40,628 nucleotides of DNA from Butyrivibrio sp. NC3005 (GCF_000424545.1 NZ_AUKC01000037.1:1-40628); one strand, 5' to 3'. Shown: positions 31,442 to 40,600, counted from the first letter of the stretch. Numbers and translations: made by a program. The notes: generated from the sequence alone by a model not told the origin.

Positions 31442-31454
31442 CGTGGAGGTAAGG

Positions 31455-31490
31455 ATGGTTAGGATAAGATCACCTGATTACAGGAATTAG
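31455..31490 (+). other. Micro-ORF of 11 codons with a ribosome site
   Basis: GGAGGT is followed by ATG and the frame MVRIRSPDYRN, then TAG. It could be a leader peptide or the decapitated start of an older gene. The 507-bp gap 31298-31804 also holds the terminator above, a CTCATGC/GCATGAG hairpin (31588-31609) and the Maff2 leader structure. Confidence 0.35.
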
Positions 31491-31668
31491 AGCATTACAA
31501 CTGAATATTGGATTGAGTTTCAGTCAAAGAGCACCCGGCGCAGATGGTCGGCAAACTATGAGCACCGGATGCAGGTAAGCCCTTAGGCTCATGCAAATTA
31601 TAGCATGAGAAAGGGGTAATGACATGAAAACTCAAATAAACTGCGGAACCCAAATAAATTCAATTTAT

Positions 31669-31804
31669 AAGGAGGATACCAAAAACGCAGTTAGAAAGAG
31701 CCGTATTTTTAAGACAAAAAACGGCTCTTTTTATATTTGGGTTTTGCACAAAAATACAAAAAACGACAAAAAAACAATCATCTGCGTTTTTGGTTTTTAT
31801 CAGT
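31669..31804 (+). promoter_or_regulatory. Maff2 leader: ribosome site separated from its start by a large stem-loop
   Basis: AAGGAGG (31669-31675) is followed by ACCAAAAACGCAG (31678-31690), whose exact complement CTGCGTTTTTGGT lies at 31782-31794, 10 bp before the Maff2 ATG. Inside is a terminator: AAAGAGCCGT (31695-31704) with ACGGCTCTTT (31721-31730) and T's. No other ribosome site precedes the ATG. Folding the outer stem would bring AAGGAGG to about 12 nt from the start. Confidence 0.6.
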
Positions 31805-32020
31805 ATGGCATTTTTCAACTCAGCAGTAGGCGTACTTCAGACACTCGTTATCGCACTTGGTGCAGGTCTTGGAATTTGGGGTGTTGTAAACCTCATGGAG
31901 GGATATGGCAATGACAACCCTGGAGCTAAGTCACAGGGCATGAAGCAGCTCATGGCCGGTGGAGGAGTTGCCCTCATCGGAACCACACTTGTTCCACTTC
32001 TTAAGGGTTTGTTCCACTGA
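31805..32020 (+). CDS. Maff2 family small membrane protein
   Basis: A 71-residue hydrophobic protein with two membrane segments: MAFFNSAVGVLQTLVIALGAGLGIWGVVNLMEG and MKQLMAGGGVALIGTTLVPLL. It matches the Maff2 family found in Clostridia ICEs next to the VirB6-like gene; by size and topology it is VirB2/pilin-like. ATG 31805 is chosen from family length, although no ribosome site lies directly before it. It opens the second half of the conjugation cluster. Confidence 0.85.
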   Translation: MAFFNSAVGVLQTLVIALGAGLGIWGVVNLMEGYGNDNPGAKSQGMKQLMAGGGVALIGTTLVPLLKGLFH

Positions 32021-32056
32021 TCGTTTTTTTCCGGACATGGGAGAAAATAAAAAACA

Positions 32057-32077
32057 GGGAGCCGTTCTACGGCTCTC
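32057..32077 (+). promoter_or_regulatory. Hairpin between Maff2 and the VirB6-like gene
   Basis: GAGCCGT (32059-32065) pairs with ACGGCTC (32069-32075) around TCT; the same arms occur in the terminator upstream of Maff2. It ends 5 bp before the ribosome site of the next gene and lacks a T-run, so it probably shapes mRNA stability or expression ratio. Confidence 0.5.
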
Positions 32078-32094
32078 TGGAAAGGAGGTAACCA

Positions 32095-32961
32095 TTGGAG
32101 AGTTTGTTGGAGAAACTGACGGACTGGCTCAAAGGGATACTGGTGAGTGGAATCATGGATAATCTCACAACGACATTTGCAACTTTAAATCAAAAGGTTG
32201 GAGAGGTAGCAACACAGGTAGCGCAGAAGCCGGATCAGTTTCAGCCTACAGTTTATAACCTGATCAAAAACCTGTCGGAAAATGTGATCCTGCCCATAGC
32301 AGGAATCATTCTTACTTTTATTGCATGTTATGAGTTGATCCAGTTGGTTATTTCACATAATAACCTGGCAAATTTCGAGACGTGGATCTTTTTTAAATGG
32401 GTATTCAAGACCTTTGTGGCGGTAACACTGATCACCAATACCTTTAATATCACTATGGCAGTCTTTGATGTAGCCCAGCATGTGGTCAATCAGTCGGGTG
32501 CACTGATAGCAGACAGCACAGCGGTGGATGGTTCAACCCTGGCAACCATGAAATCAACGCTGGAGGCTATGGAAGTTGGACCGTTGTTTGGCATATACCT
32601 ACAGTCCTTTTTTGTGAAGTCTTTATTTTCGATTTTATCAGTTCTAATCTGGGCTATCGTATATGGACGAATGATTGAAATCTACCTGACGATCAGTCTT
32701 GCTCCGATCCCTTTTGCAACCTTTGGTAACAGAGAGCAGAGCATGATTGGACAGAATTACCTTAGATCCCTTTTTGCCCTTGGCTTTCAGGGATTTTTGA
32801 TTATGGTATGCATAGCAATCTATGCGGCTTTGGTCAAGACGGTTTCATTTTCAACAGATATCATGGGCTCTTTGTGGAATGTTCTGGGTATTACATTACT
32901 TCTTGCATTTACGCTGTTTAAGACAGGTTCCATCGCAAGATCTGTATTCCACGCACACTAA
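32095..32961 (+). CDS. VirB6/TrbL-like conjugation channel protein
   Basis: This 288-residue polytopic membrane protein has an amphipathic N-terminus (LLEKLTDWLKGILVSGIMDNL) and about six hydrophobic segments between residues 60 and 285, including LPIAGIILTFIACYELI and MEIYLTISLAPIPFATF. The latter APIPFAT segment is typical of TrbL/VirB6-like proteins in Gram-positive ICEs. The start is TTG 32095, six bases after AAAGGAGGT; an ATG 20 codons later lacks a ribosome site. It likely forms part of the inner-membrane channel with PrgI and VirB4. Confidence 0.85.
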   Translation: MESLLEKLTDWLKGILVSGIMDNLTTTFATLNQKVGEVATQVAQKPDQFQPTVYNLIKNLSENVILPIAGIILTFIACYELIQLVISHNNLANFETWIFFKWVFKTFVAVTLITNTFNITMAVFDVAQHVVNQSGALIADSTAVDGSTLATMKSTLEAMEVGPLFGIYLQSFFVKSLFSILSVLIWAIVYGRMIEIYLTISLAPIPFATFGNREQSMIGQNYLRSLFALGFQGFLIMVCIAIYAALVKTVSFSTDIMGSLWNVLGITLLLAFTLFKTGSIARSVFHAH

Positions 32962-32973
32962 GGAGGAAAGAAA

Positions 32974-33432
32974 ATGGCATCTTATATTCCAGTGCCTCGT
33001 GATCTCACGAAGGTTAAGAGTAAAGTGGCATTCAACCTCACAAAGCGTCAACTCATCTGTTTTGTGATAGCTGCAGCAATCGGTATTCCGACTTTTTTTC
33101 TTTTGAAAAAGCTTGGAAATGCAACCTTTGCGGCTATGGGAATGATGATCGTTATGATGCCGCTGTTCTTCTTTGCGATGTATGAAAAGAACGGACAGCC
33201 TCTTGAGGTATATATGCATCACTTTATCCAGGCAACATTTATCAGGCCGAAGATCAGGCCATATCAAACAGACAATTATTACGCTGCCCTGATGAGGCAG
33301 GAAAAAGCAGAAAAGGAGGTGGCTAAAATTGTTTCTGAAAGCAAAAAGAAGAGACATCACAATGCCGCAGGGCTTGTCGAGAGCCGATCAGAAAAGAGTA
33401 AGAAAGATCATAAAAGGCGCGCAAAGAAATGA
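32974..33432 (+). CDS. PrgI family protein (VirB3-like)
   Basis: A 152-residue protein starting MASYIPVPRDLTKVKSKVAFNLTKRQLICF, the usual opening of PrgI proteins, followed by two membrane segments (about residues 27-47 and 53-70) and a long basic C-terminal tail. PrgI is a VirB3-like subunit of Gram-positive conjugation machines and partners VirB4. AAGGAGG precedes the ATG. Its last 104 bp overlap the VirB4 gene in another frame. Confidence 0.9.
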   Translation: MASYIPVPRDLTKVKSKVAFNLTKRQLICFVIAAAIGIPTFFLLKKLGNATFAAMGMMIVMMPLFFFAMYEKNGQPLEVYMHHFIQATFIRPKIRPYQTDNYYAALMRQEKAEKEVAKIVSESKKKRHHNAAGLVESRSEKSKKDHKRRAKK

Positions 33433-35752
33433 CGGGATCCCGAGAACCAGTCAGCAGAGCATTCCCTTTGAGCGAATGTTTAAGGATGGCATTTGCAGAA
33501 TTGGAAGTGACTATTATACAAAGACGATTCAGTTTCAGGATATCAATTATCAGCTTGCTCAGCAGGAGGATCAGACGGAAATCTTTGAAGAGTGGTGTAG
33601 CTTTTTAAACTTCTTTGATAGCTCCGTTCACTTTGAACTCAGTTTCATGAACATGGCAACGGATGCAGAGAAATTTGAAAAATCCATTGCGATCCCTCAT
33701 CAGAAGGATGGTTTCAATGAAGTCAGAGATGAGTATACCGGCATGTTAAAACGTCAGATGGAAGCCGGGAATAACGGTCTCACCAAGACCAAGTATTTAT
33801 CCTTTGGAATTCATGCAGAATCTATGAAGGCTGCGAAACCAAGACTCATTCATATCGAGATCGATATCTTAAATAATTTCAAGCGCCTGGGAGTACAGGC
33901 AAAGACTTTGAATGGGGAAGAACGTCTGGAGCTGATGCATCAGCAGTTTCATCTGGGAGATGATGAGAGGTTTTTCTTTGACTGGAAGTGGCTTGTTGGA
34001 AGCGGACTTTCCGTAAAGGATTTTATCGCACCGGCAGGTCTGTATTTTAAGAATGGAAGAGTCTTTCAGATGGGGAATATATTCGGAGCAATGAGTTTCT
34101 TAAGCATTACAGCCTCCGATATTTCAGACAGGATGCTTGCAGATTTTCTGGGGATGGAATCCAGCCAGATCGTAACCATGCATATACAGTCGGTGGATCA
34201 GACAGAAGCCATCAAGACGGTCAAGCATACCATCACAGAGCTTGACAGAAGCAAGATCGAGGAGCAGAAGAAGGCAGTGAGAGCCGGTTACGATATGGAT
34301 ATTATTCCATCTGATCTTGCCACTTATGGCAAGGATGCAAAAGCACTTTTAAAAGAATTGCAGAGTCAGAATGAGCGTATGTTCCTTCTGACTTTTTTAG
34401 TGCTTAATACCGGTAAGACGGAGCAGGAGCTTGAAAATAATGTCTTTCAGGCAAGCTCCATTGCACAGAAGCATAACTGCAATCTGGTAAGGCTCAATTT
34501 CCAGCAGGAGCAGGGACTTATGAGTTCCCTTCCGCTTGCTTACAATGAGATCGAGATCCAGCGAGGGATGACCACAAGTTCTACTGCGATCTTTGTTCCA
34601 TTCACTACGCAGGAACTGTTTCAGTCAGGTGATGAAGCTTTATACTATGGCCTAAATGCTCTTTCCAATAATCTGATCATGGTGGATCGAAAGAAGCTTA
34701 AGAACCCCAATGGCCTTATTCTTGGTACACCCGGTGCAGGTAAATCATTCTCGGCAAAAAGAGAGATCGCTAATGCGTTTCTTGTTACGGATGATGATAT
34801 TATCATCTCGGATCCAGAGTCAGAGTACAGTGCACTGGTAAAAAGATTTGGCGGCCAGGTCATTAAGATCAGTCCTACCAGCAGTCAGTACATCAATCCT
34901 ATGGATATCAACATGAACTATTCGGATGATGATAACCCGATCGCTCTTAAGGCGGACTTTATCCTGTCACTTTGTGAGCTGATCGTCGGTGGAAAGGAAG
35001 GATTAAAACCGGTAGAGAAGACAGTTATTGACCGTTGTATTCATCAGATCTATCAACGGTATTTCCTTGATCCGGTTCCTGAGAATATGCCACTTTTGGA
35101 GGATCTCTATAATTCGCTTTTAAAGCAGGATGAACCGGAGGCTAAGAATGTGGCAACAGCTCTTGAAATCTACGTTACAGGTTCTTTGAATGTGTTTAAT
35201 CACAGAACCAATGTGGATATCACCAACCGGCTTGTTTGCTATGACATAAAGGATCTTGGAAAGCAGCTGAAGAAAATCGGAATGCTGGTCGTTCAGGATC
35301 AGGTCTGGGGAAGAGTTACAGAGAATAGAAGTCAGGGAAGATCCACCAGATACTATATGGATGAGATGCACCTTCTTCTTCGTGAGGAACAGACTGCAGC
35401 CTATACCGTAGAAATCTGGAAGCGTTTCAGAAAATGGGGCGGTATTCCAACCGGCATCACTCAGAACGTAAAGGACTTGCTTTCATCCAAAGAGGTAGAG
35501 AACATCTTTGAGAACTCGGACTTTATCTACATGCTGAATCAGGCGGTAGGGGATCGTTCCATTCTTGCAAAACAGTTAAATATCAGCCCTCATCAGCTTT
35601 CGTATGTAACACATTCGGGAGAAGGTGAAGGGCTTTTGTTTTATGGTAATGTGATCCTTCCGTTTGTAGATCGATTCCCTAAGGATCTGGAGCTTTATCG
35701 TATCATGACAACGAAGCTTGATGAAGTAGCGCAGCCTGTGGAGGAGAGTTAA
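33329..35752 (+). CDS. VirB4-like conjugation ATPase
   Basis: This 807-residue ATPase powers the type IV-like transfer machine. Walker A is LILGTPGAGKSFSAKRE (about residues 464-480), followed by IISDPESEYSALV; Walker B is YYMDEMHLLL (about residues 676-685), then a TGITQNVKDLL segment. TTG 33329 follows AAAAGGAGGT by nine bases and gives the MFLKAKRRDITMPQG start that I associate with the family; ATG 33362 is the alternative. The long overlap with PrgI implies coupled synthesis. Confidence 0.93.
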   Translation: MFLKAKRRDITMPQGLSRADQKRVRKIIKGAQRNDGIPRTSQQSIPFERMFKDGICRIGSDYYTKTIQFQDINYQLAQQEDQTEIFEEWCSFLNFFDSSVHFELSFMNMATDAEKFEKSIAIPHQKDGFNEVRDEYTGMLKRQMEAGNNGLTKTKYLSFGIHAESMKAAKPRLIHIEIDILNNFKRLGVQAKTLNGEERLELMHQQFHLGDDERFFFDWKWLVGSGLSVKDFIAPAGLYFKNGRVFQMGNIFGAMSFLSITASDISDRMLADFLGMESSQIVTMHIQSVDQTEAIKTVKHTITELDRSKIEEQKKAVRAGYDMDIIPSDLATYGKDAKALLKELQSQNERMFLLTFLVLNTGKTEQELENNVFQASSIAQKHNCNLVRLNFQQEQGLMSSLPLAYNEIEIQRGMTTSSTAIFVPFTTQELFQSGDEALYYGLNALSNNLIMVDRKKLKNPNGLILGTPGAGKSFSAKREIANAFLVTDDDIIISDPESEYSALVKRFGGQVIKISPTSSQYINPMDINMNYSDDDNPIALKADFILSLCELIVGGKEGLKPVEKTVIDRCIHQIYQRYFLDPVPENMPLLEDLYNSLLKQDEPEAKNVATALEIYVTGSLNVFNHRTNVDITNRLVCYDIKDLGKQLKKIGMLVVQDQVWGRVTENRSQGRSTRYYMDEMHLLLREEQTAAYTVEIWKRFRKWGGIPTGITQNVKDLLSSKEVENIFENSDFIYMLNQAVGDRSILAKQLNISPHQLSYVTHSGEGEGLLFYGNVILPFVDRFPKDLELYRIMTTKLDEVAQPVEES

Positions 35753-37486
35753 ATGAATGAAGAGAAAACGTTTACTAAGAGAAGCTATAAGAAGAGGACC
35801 GCCGAACAGTTTCAGGAAAGAAAAGAGAATTTGCATTGTGGTGAGAAGCTGAAAAGTGAAACCTCAGCGAAAAAAGCATATGGCAAGAAGTTTCGTCATG
35901 GAAAAAGAACTACGGAACTAACAGCGGAAGAGAAGCAAAAGATCAAAAAGCTCCAGGCCCAGGGAAGACATAAGGTGCGAACAGAGGCCATTGAAAACAT
36001 ATCACTGCAGCGTCAGGTCGATCAGGCCAATGAAGATGAGAACGTTGGAACAGAAGCTTTGAATAAGGGAACGGAGACGGCAGAACATATCGGAGCTAGG
36101 GTTCGGCATCAGAAATACGGGGCAAAAAGGACTGGTAGCAAAGAGAATGCATCTGATGAAACGGATAAGAGCCGGTATTCGAAGAAGCTTCATAAGAATG
36201 CAAAGAAGGGAGTGGAGCCGAAATCAGGCACCCATGAAGTTCAGAAGAACTACATGAAAAAGGAATTTCAGAAGGCTGCCTATAAGAAGTCTCAAAAGGA
36301 AGCCGCCAATCAGGTGGGAAGTCTGTCAAAGAAGTTCGCGGATAAAGCAGAAGACCTGGTGGGCAGGTTCGCTGAGTGGATCCGGGAGAAGATCATGGAT
36401 AATCCCCTAGTCCTTATTCTTGCGGTTGTGTTACTTATTCTTATTGTTATGATCTCGGGAAGTGCGGGACTTACCGGAGGCTTATTTGGTTCCTTTAGTG
36501 ATACCACAATAGCAACGTCATATACGGCAGATGACGATGATATTAAGGCGGTCGAACAGGACTATAAGGATAAAGAGGCAGACCTGCAGAAACAGATCAA
36601 GGATATTCCAAAGACACATCCGGGCTATGACGAGTATCGTTATAACCTGGCAGAGGTCAATCATAATCCTTATCAGCTGGCAGCCCTACTGACTGTACTT
36701 TATGAGGATTACACAGAATCTGAGGTGCAGAGCAAGCTGACGGAGATCTTCCATGCCCAGTATAAGCTGAGTACAAAAGCATTGATCGAGAAAAGGAAAC
36801 GCACCGAGACCAGAACCGGTACAAGAACAGTTCATAATTCTGACGGTACTACATCTTCGGAGGACTACACCTATGAGGTGGAAGTGGAATATGACTGGCA
36901 TGTTCTTGTAACAACGCTTACAAATGCAACAATGGATGCTGTAGTAAGAAGCATGGGATTGACAGAGGATCAGATGAGTCGATATGAGCTTCTTCTTGAA
37001 ACAAGAGGAAACAAGGCTTATCTGTTTGAGGGTGATCCGTATTCCAATCCTGATCCGGCAGAGTGTCCGCATTATGAGGTCCCGCCGGAAGCTCTTACCG
37101 ACACGAAATTTGCAAATATGATCAAGGAGGCTGAAAAGTATCTTGGCTATCCTTATGTTTGGGGCGGAAGTAGCCCAAGCACGAGCTTTGACTGTTCCGG
37201 ATTTGTAAGCTATGTCATCAATCATTGTGGTAATGGATGGAGTGTTGGAAGGCAGACTGCGAATGGTCTTTTAAACGATTGTTGTACCAGGGTATCAAAG
37301 GAAGAGGCAAAACCGGGAGATCTGATCTTTTTCCAGGGAACCTATAATACGGCCGGTGCCAGTCATGTTGGAATCTATGTGGGAAATGGCATGATGATCC
37401 ATTGCGGCAACCCGATTCAATATACATCCATTAAAACGGCCTATTGGCAGAAACACTTTTATACCTTTGGAAGAATCAAAAAATAG
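35753..37486 (+). CDS. NlpC/P60 peptidoglycan hydrolase of the conjugation machine
   Basis: A 577-residue protein with a long basic cytoplasmic region (about residues 1-210), one membrane segment (NPLVLILAVVLLILIVMISG, about 217-236), a linker domain and a C-terminal NlpC/P60 domain. The catalytic Cys is in FDCSGFVSYV (C481), the histidine in SHVGIYVG (H538) and a third polar residue in MMIHCGN. It resembles the CD1108-type mobile-element hydrolase that opens the cell wall for mating. It starts directly after the VirB4 stop, with GGAGGAG inside the end of that gene. Confidence 0.92.
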   Translation: MNEEKTFTKRSYKKRTAEQFQERKENLHCGEKLKSETSAKKAYGKKFRHGKRTTELTAEEKQKIKKLQAQGRHKVRTEAIENISLQRQVDQANEDENVGTEALNKGTETAEHIGARVRHQKYGAKRTGSKENASDETDKSRYSKKLHKNAKKGVEPKSGTHEVQKNYMKKEFQKAAYKKSQKEAANQVGSLSKKFADKAEDLVGRFAEWIREKIMDNPLVLILAVVLLILIVMISGSAGLTGGLFGSFSDTTIATSYTADDDDIKAVEQDYKDKEADLQKQIKDIPKTHPGYDEYRYNLAEVNHNPYQLAALLTVLYEDYTESEVQSKLTEIFHAQYKLSTKALIEKRKRTETRTGTRTVHNSDGTTSSEDYTYEVEVEYDWHVLVTTLTNATMDAVVRSMGLTEDQMSRYELLLETRGNKAYLFEGDPYSNPDPAECPHYEVPPEALTDTKFANMIKEAEKYLGYPYVWGGSSPSTSFDCSGFVSYVINHCGNGWSVGRQTANGLLNDCCTRVSKEEAKPGDLIFFQGTYNTAGASHVGIYVGNGMMIHCGNPIQYTSIKTAYWQKHFYTFGRIKK

Positions 37487-37497
37487 GAGGCGATATC

Positions 37498-37824
37498 ATG
37501 TTTGAACGATTGGATAAACTTCGCGAGGAAGTAAGGCATTGCGAAAAACGGAGAGATCTGGCGGAGGAACGTCTGAAAACGGCTCAGGCAAAATTAAAGG
37601 AAGCAGAGGCAAGCCAGATCCTTTCTGATGTCGGCGCAATGAAACTTACACCGGAAGAGGTGGCAAGGATTTTACAGCTTGCAGCATCGGATGGGCTGAA
37701 AGCTCCGGCTACGAATGGTACATCTGTTTCAAAAGAATCTTCCGGTAATGGAAGCGATACAGAGTCATCGTATGAGAGTGATGTGGATAAGGAGGATACA
37801 GAAAATGAAAACTATGAAATTTAA
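37498..37824 (+). CDS. DUF4315 family protein
   Basis: This 108-residue protein is helical, with an N-terminal coiled coil ([37 protein letters not shown]) and [10 protein letters not shown], then an acidic Ser-rich tail. This is the usual shape of DUF4315, which stands between the NlpC/P60 and DUF4366 genes in Clostridia ICEs. TAGGAGG precedes ATG 37498. It overlaps the next gene by 20 bp. Its role is unknown. Confidence 0.85.
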   Translation: MFERLDKLREEVRHCEKRRDLAEERLKTAQAKLKEAEASQILSDVGAMKLTPEEVARILQLAASDGLKAPATNGTSVSKESSGNGSDTESSYESDVDKEDTENENYEI

Positions 37825-38662
37825 TAAGAGACTCATCGGAGCTGTGGCTTGTGCTACAGCTTTTTTTGTTGGCACAACTCCAATAACAGCATTTGCCCAT
37901 ACCGGTCCGGAAGCAGAATGTAACTGTGAAAGCAAGTGTTCTGATGACAGTAAAAATGAGAATTGTCCGGTATGCAAGGAGCATCCGGAACTTTGCCAGG
38001 CACAGGATAATGCAGAGAAGGCGGACGAGACAGAAGCAACGCAGGAAGAGCAGCAGCCAAAGGAACAGAAAGAGGAAAAGATGGGACCACTTACTCCGGA
38101 TGGCAACATGAAGATCGTAGACGATTATGGTTCCACAGAAGCTGGAGGTAAGCAGTTTATTACCGTTGTAACAAAGAGTGGACAATACTTTTATATCATC
38201 ATTGATCGTGATGATCAGGGCGGAGAAAACGTCCATTTCCTGAATATGGTAGATGAAGCAGATCTGATGGCTCTTATGAATGAAGATGAACAGAAGGCCT
38301 TCCAGGATGCAAAGGAAAAGAAACCTGCAGAGGAGACGGAAAAGGTAAAGGTAGAAGAGCCGGTTACAGAAAAGAAGCCTGAGGTGAAAGAAGCGCGAAA
38401 AGGCTTTTCCGTCAGTCCGGCAGCCATTCTTACCTTGCTGTTGCTCCTCGGTGCAGGTGGCTTTATGGGGTACAAGTATCTGAAGGGCAGGAAAACAGAT
38501 AAGCATTCCAGTGAAGTAGATCCGGATGAGGATTATTCAGAAGATGATGAAGAAGATTATCTTGCGGATGCAGAGGATGTGACGGAAGACGATTCCGATG
38601 ATGAAGAGCAATCAGAAGATACAGAAGCTCCAGATGAAGATGATACTGATTCGGAAGAATAA
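37805..38662 (+). CDS. DUF4366 family surface protein
   Basis: A 285-residue protein with a signal peptide (about residues 1-31: [24 protein letters not shown]), a Cys-containing region ([18 protein letters not shown]), a DUF4366 domain ([43 protein letters not shown]), a membrane segment (about residues 202-222, [22 protein letters not shown]) and a strongly acidic C-terminal tail. AAGGAGG precedes ATG 37805. The protein is probably exported and held at the membrane, where it may aid mating-channel assembly. Confidence 0.88.
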   Translation: MKTMKFNKRLIGAVACATAFFVGTTPITAFAHTGPEAECNCESKCSDDSKNENCPVCKEHPELCQAQDNAEKADETEATQEEQQPKEQKEEKMGPLTPDGNMKIVDDYGSTEAGGKQFITVVTKSGQYFYIIIDRDDQGGENVHFLNMVDEADLMALMNEDEQKAFQDAKEKKPAEETEKVKVEEPVTEKKPEVKEARKGFSVSPAAILTLLLLLGAGGFMGYKYLKGRKTDKHSSEVDPDEDYSEDDEEDYLADAEDVTEDDSDDEEQSEDTEAPDEDDTDSEE

Positions 38663-38821
38663 TTGAGTGCCTGCTTCACAGGGGCAGTCCATGATGAACT
38701 ATGGCGCATGGTTTAATTGATTTTTGGGATGAAACTTGAATTGAATGGTCATATGTATACCTGCCTTTCAAACATCAAACATCATGGATTGCTCCTTTTA
38801 TGGATTACGAAAGGAGAGTCT

Positions 38822-38968
38822 ATGGCAAGAAGATCACGATACAACGGATACATGGAAGGCTTAGAACAGCTAAAGAAAAAGCATGAGAAGCGAAGCGCAA
38901 TCAGCAAAGAAAAGTCACTCACCAGAAAGCTGAATCAATACCGGAAGGAGGTGAAAGAGAATGAGTAG
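38822..38968 (+). CDS. Small basic protein
   Basis: A 48-residue, highly charged protein (MARRSRYNGYMEGLEQLKKKHEKRSAISKEKS and on), probably one or two helices. AAAGGAG precedes ATG 38822; the longer frame from 38717 has no ribosome site. It overlaps the ArdC-like gene by 8 bp, which supports real translation. No family is recognised; nucleic acid binding is possible. The 160 bp before it (38663-38821) hold nothing I can name. Confidence 0.65.
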   Translation: MARRSRYNGYMEGLEQLKKKHEKRSAISKEKSLTRKLNQYRKEVKENE

Positions 38969-40301
38969 CACCTATACCTATGATCTAAAGAGAGCAAATG
39001 AGCAACGAAAGGCGGAACTTAAGGATATTACAGAAAAACTGGAGCAGGGAGTGCAGGCTGTATTTAACTCTTCTCAGTATCAGGACCTCTTGAATACCAT
39101 GGCAAAGTTTCCGCATTATTCGGTAAACAATAACATCCTGATCATGATGCAAAAGCCCGATGCAACGCTGGTTCAATCTTACACCGGATGGAAGAAAATG
39201 GGACGTTTTGTAAAGAAGGGAGAGAAGGGCATAAGGATTCTGGCACCGGCACCATTTAAGCTGGAAAAAGAACAGGATAAGCTGGATGAATCCGGCAAAG
39301 CTGTTCTTGATAAAGACGGGGAGGCTGTGAAGGAAAAAGTAGAGATCAATCTGACAGCGTTTAAGCCGGTGAGTACTTTTGATATCTCACAGACTGAAGG
39401 TGATCCTCTGCCTCAGATCGGAGTGGATGAGCTTACAGGAAATGTGGAAGAATATCAGAATTTTTTTGAAGCAATCAAGGCGGCAAGTCCTGTACCGATT
39501 GGATTTGAAGATATTGCTTCCGGAGCTAAGGGCTATTTTCATACAGAAGAGAATCGTATCGCAATCAATACCGGTATGAGTGAGATCCAGACGATAAAGA
39601 CAGCGATTCATGAAATGGCTCATGCAAAGCTTCATAATACAGAAGCGCAGAAAGACAATAAGCAGTCCAGGAACAGTAAGGAAGTTGAAGCAGAGAGTGT
39701 AGCTTACACTGTATGCCAGCACTATGGAATTGATACATCAGATTACAGTTTTGCCTATGTAGCTACCTGGTCACAGGGAAAAGAGATGCCAGAACTGAAA
39801 GCGTCTTTGAATACGATTCGTGAGGCTGCAGCAGACCTGATTACAAAGATTGATTCGAGGATGGCGGAACTGACCAAAGAGAAACAGCCAATCAGTTTCT
39901 ATGTCGCAGAATGTGGAGAGTTTCATTCTTTGGGGGAATTTCATGAGAATCTGACCTTACAGCAGGCTGTGGATATCTATAAGAGCATTCCGGCAGACAG
40001 GATGAATGGAGTCAAGACCATAGGGTTCAGTATCAGCGATGATGAACTTATTGCAAATGAATTTGATCTTGTGGTTGGAAACCGACTGAATATGGAGATG
40101 ATACAGGAGTTCTTCCCGAAGCTGGCGAAGCATCCTCTTGTGGTAAAGGCTGCTGAAGATATAAAGAAGCTTATGCCGGAATTGGAGGATAGTCAGAAGA
40201 AAGAATCCGTAACGGAAAAGTTACGTTCGGAAAAGGCGGGTATCCGTTCGCAAAAAAGCAGGACAGCAGGTAAAAAGAAGGTAGTGTCAAGTGACCTATG
40301 A
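38961..40301 (+). CDS. ArdC-like antirestriction/ssDNA-binding protein with zincin domain
   Basis: A 446-residue protein whose N-terminus is ArdC-like (FPHYSVNNNILIMMQKPDATLVQSYTGWKKMGRFVKKGEKGIRILAP), the ssDNA-binding fold found in conjugative elements. A zincin follows with HEMAH (H217, E218, H221) and a downstream acidic ligand candidate in EVEAESVAYTVCQHYG. The C-terminal third (ISFYVAECGEFHSLGEF and on) resembles accessory domains of ICE proteins, and the tail is basic. Such proteins enter recipients with the DNA and counter restriction. GGAAGGAGGTG precedes the ATG. The protein is shorter than some multi-domain relatives. Confidence 0.85.
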   Translation: MSSTYTYDLKRANEQRKAELKDITEKLEQGVQAVFNSSQYQDLLNTMAKFPHYSVNNNILIMMQKPDATLVQSYTGWKKMGRFVKKGEKGIRILAPAPFKLEKEQDKLDESGKAVLDKDGEAVKEKVEINLTAFKPVSTFDISQTEGDPLPQIGVDELTGNVEEYQNFFEAIKAASPVPIGFEDIASGAKGYFHTEENRIAINTGMSEIQTIKTAIHEMAHAKLHNTEAQKDNKQSRNSKEVEAESVAYTVCQHYGIDTSDYSFAYVATWSQGKEMPELKASLNTIREAAADLITKIDSRMAELTKEKQPISFYVAECGEFHSLGEFHENLTLQQAVDIYKSIPADRMNGVKTIGFSISDDELIANEFDLVVGNRLNMEMIQEFFPKLAKHPLVVKAAEDIKKLMPELEDSQKKESVTEKLRSEKAGIRSQKSRTAGKKKVVSSDL

Positions 40302-40377
40302 AAGAATGAGCTAAAAAGAAAAAGGCTCAAACGAACCTTGAAAATGTAGATATTGATACCGAAAAGCTCTCCGAGGG

Positions 40378-40600
40378 CTTAGGGCGCCGCCCTAAGAACC
40401 TGCAAGGGACCAGTCCCTTGACCCAATCAGCGGGCTCTGCCCGCACCCGTCCTCGCCGGAAGCAGGCCAGCAAGCACACTTGCTGACCAGATGTATAGGA
40501 TAATCCGTGAACCTTATGTCAAGGGACTTTCGCGGCATATCCTCACCGGCTTTGCCGGTTCCGGTATTCCACGGTTTCCTTGACAACGGTTCCGCTCCGG
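40378..40600. other. Hairpin-rich, oriT-like region
   Basis: Five compact perfect stems follow each other: CTTAGGGC/GCCCTAAG (40378-40396), CAAGGGAC/GTCCCTTG (40403-40420), GCGGGC/GCCCGC (40430-40444), CAGCAAG/CTTGCTG (40468-40485) and ACCGGC/GCCGGT (40545-40559). GTCAAGGGAC recurs at about 40518 as an inverted partner of the second stem. The segment is much richer in GC than the genes around it and has no supported reading frame. Its position after the ArdC-like gene suits a transfer origin, but the nick site and relaxase are not visible. Confidence 0.55.

Noticed and set aside
31624..31914. 96-codon frame starting MKTQINCGTQ
   Set aside because: It has a fair ribosome site but runs through the terminator and then 110 bp into Maff2 in another frame, ending in low-plausibility sequence. 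At most its first codons serve as a leader.
37709..38506. 265-codon minus-strand frame opposite DUF4366
   Set aside because: It arises from the acidic, GAA/GAT-rich coding strand read backwards and overlaps two well-supported genes.
40392..40586. 64-codon minus-strand frame in the oriT-like region
   Set aside because: It spans the cluster of perfect hairpins, and its residues reflect GC-rich inverted repeats, with no supporting start site.
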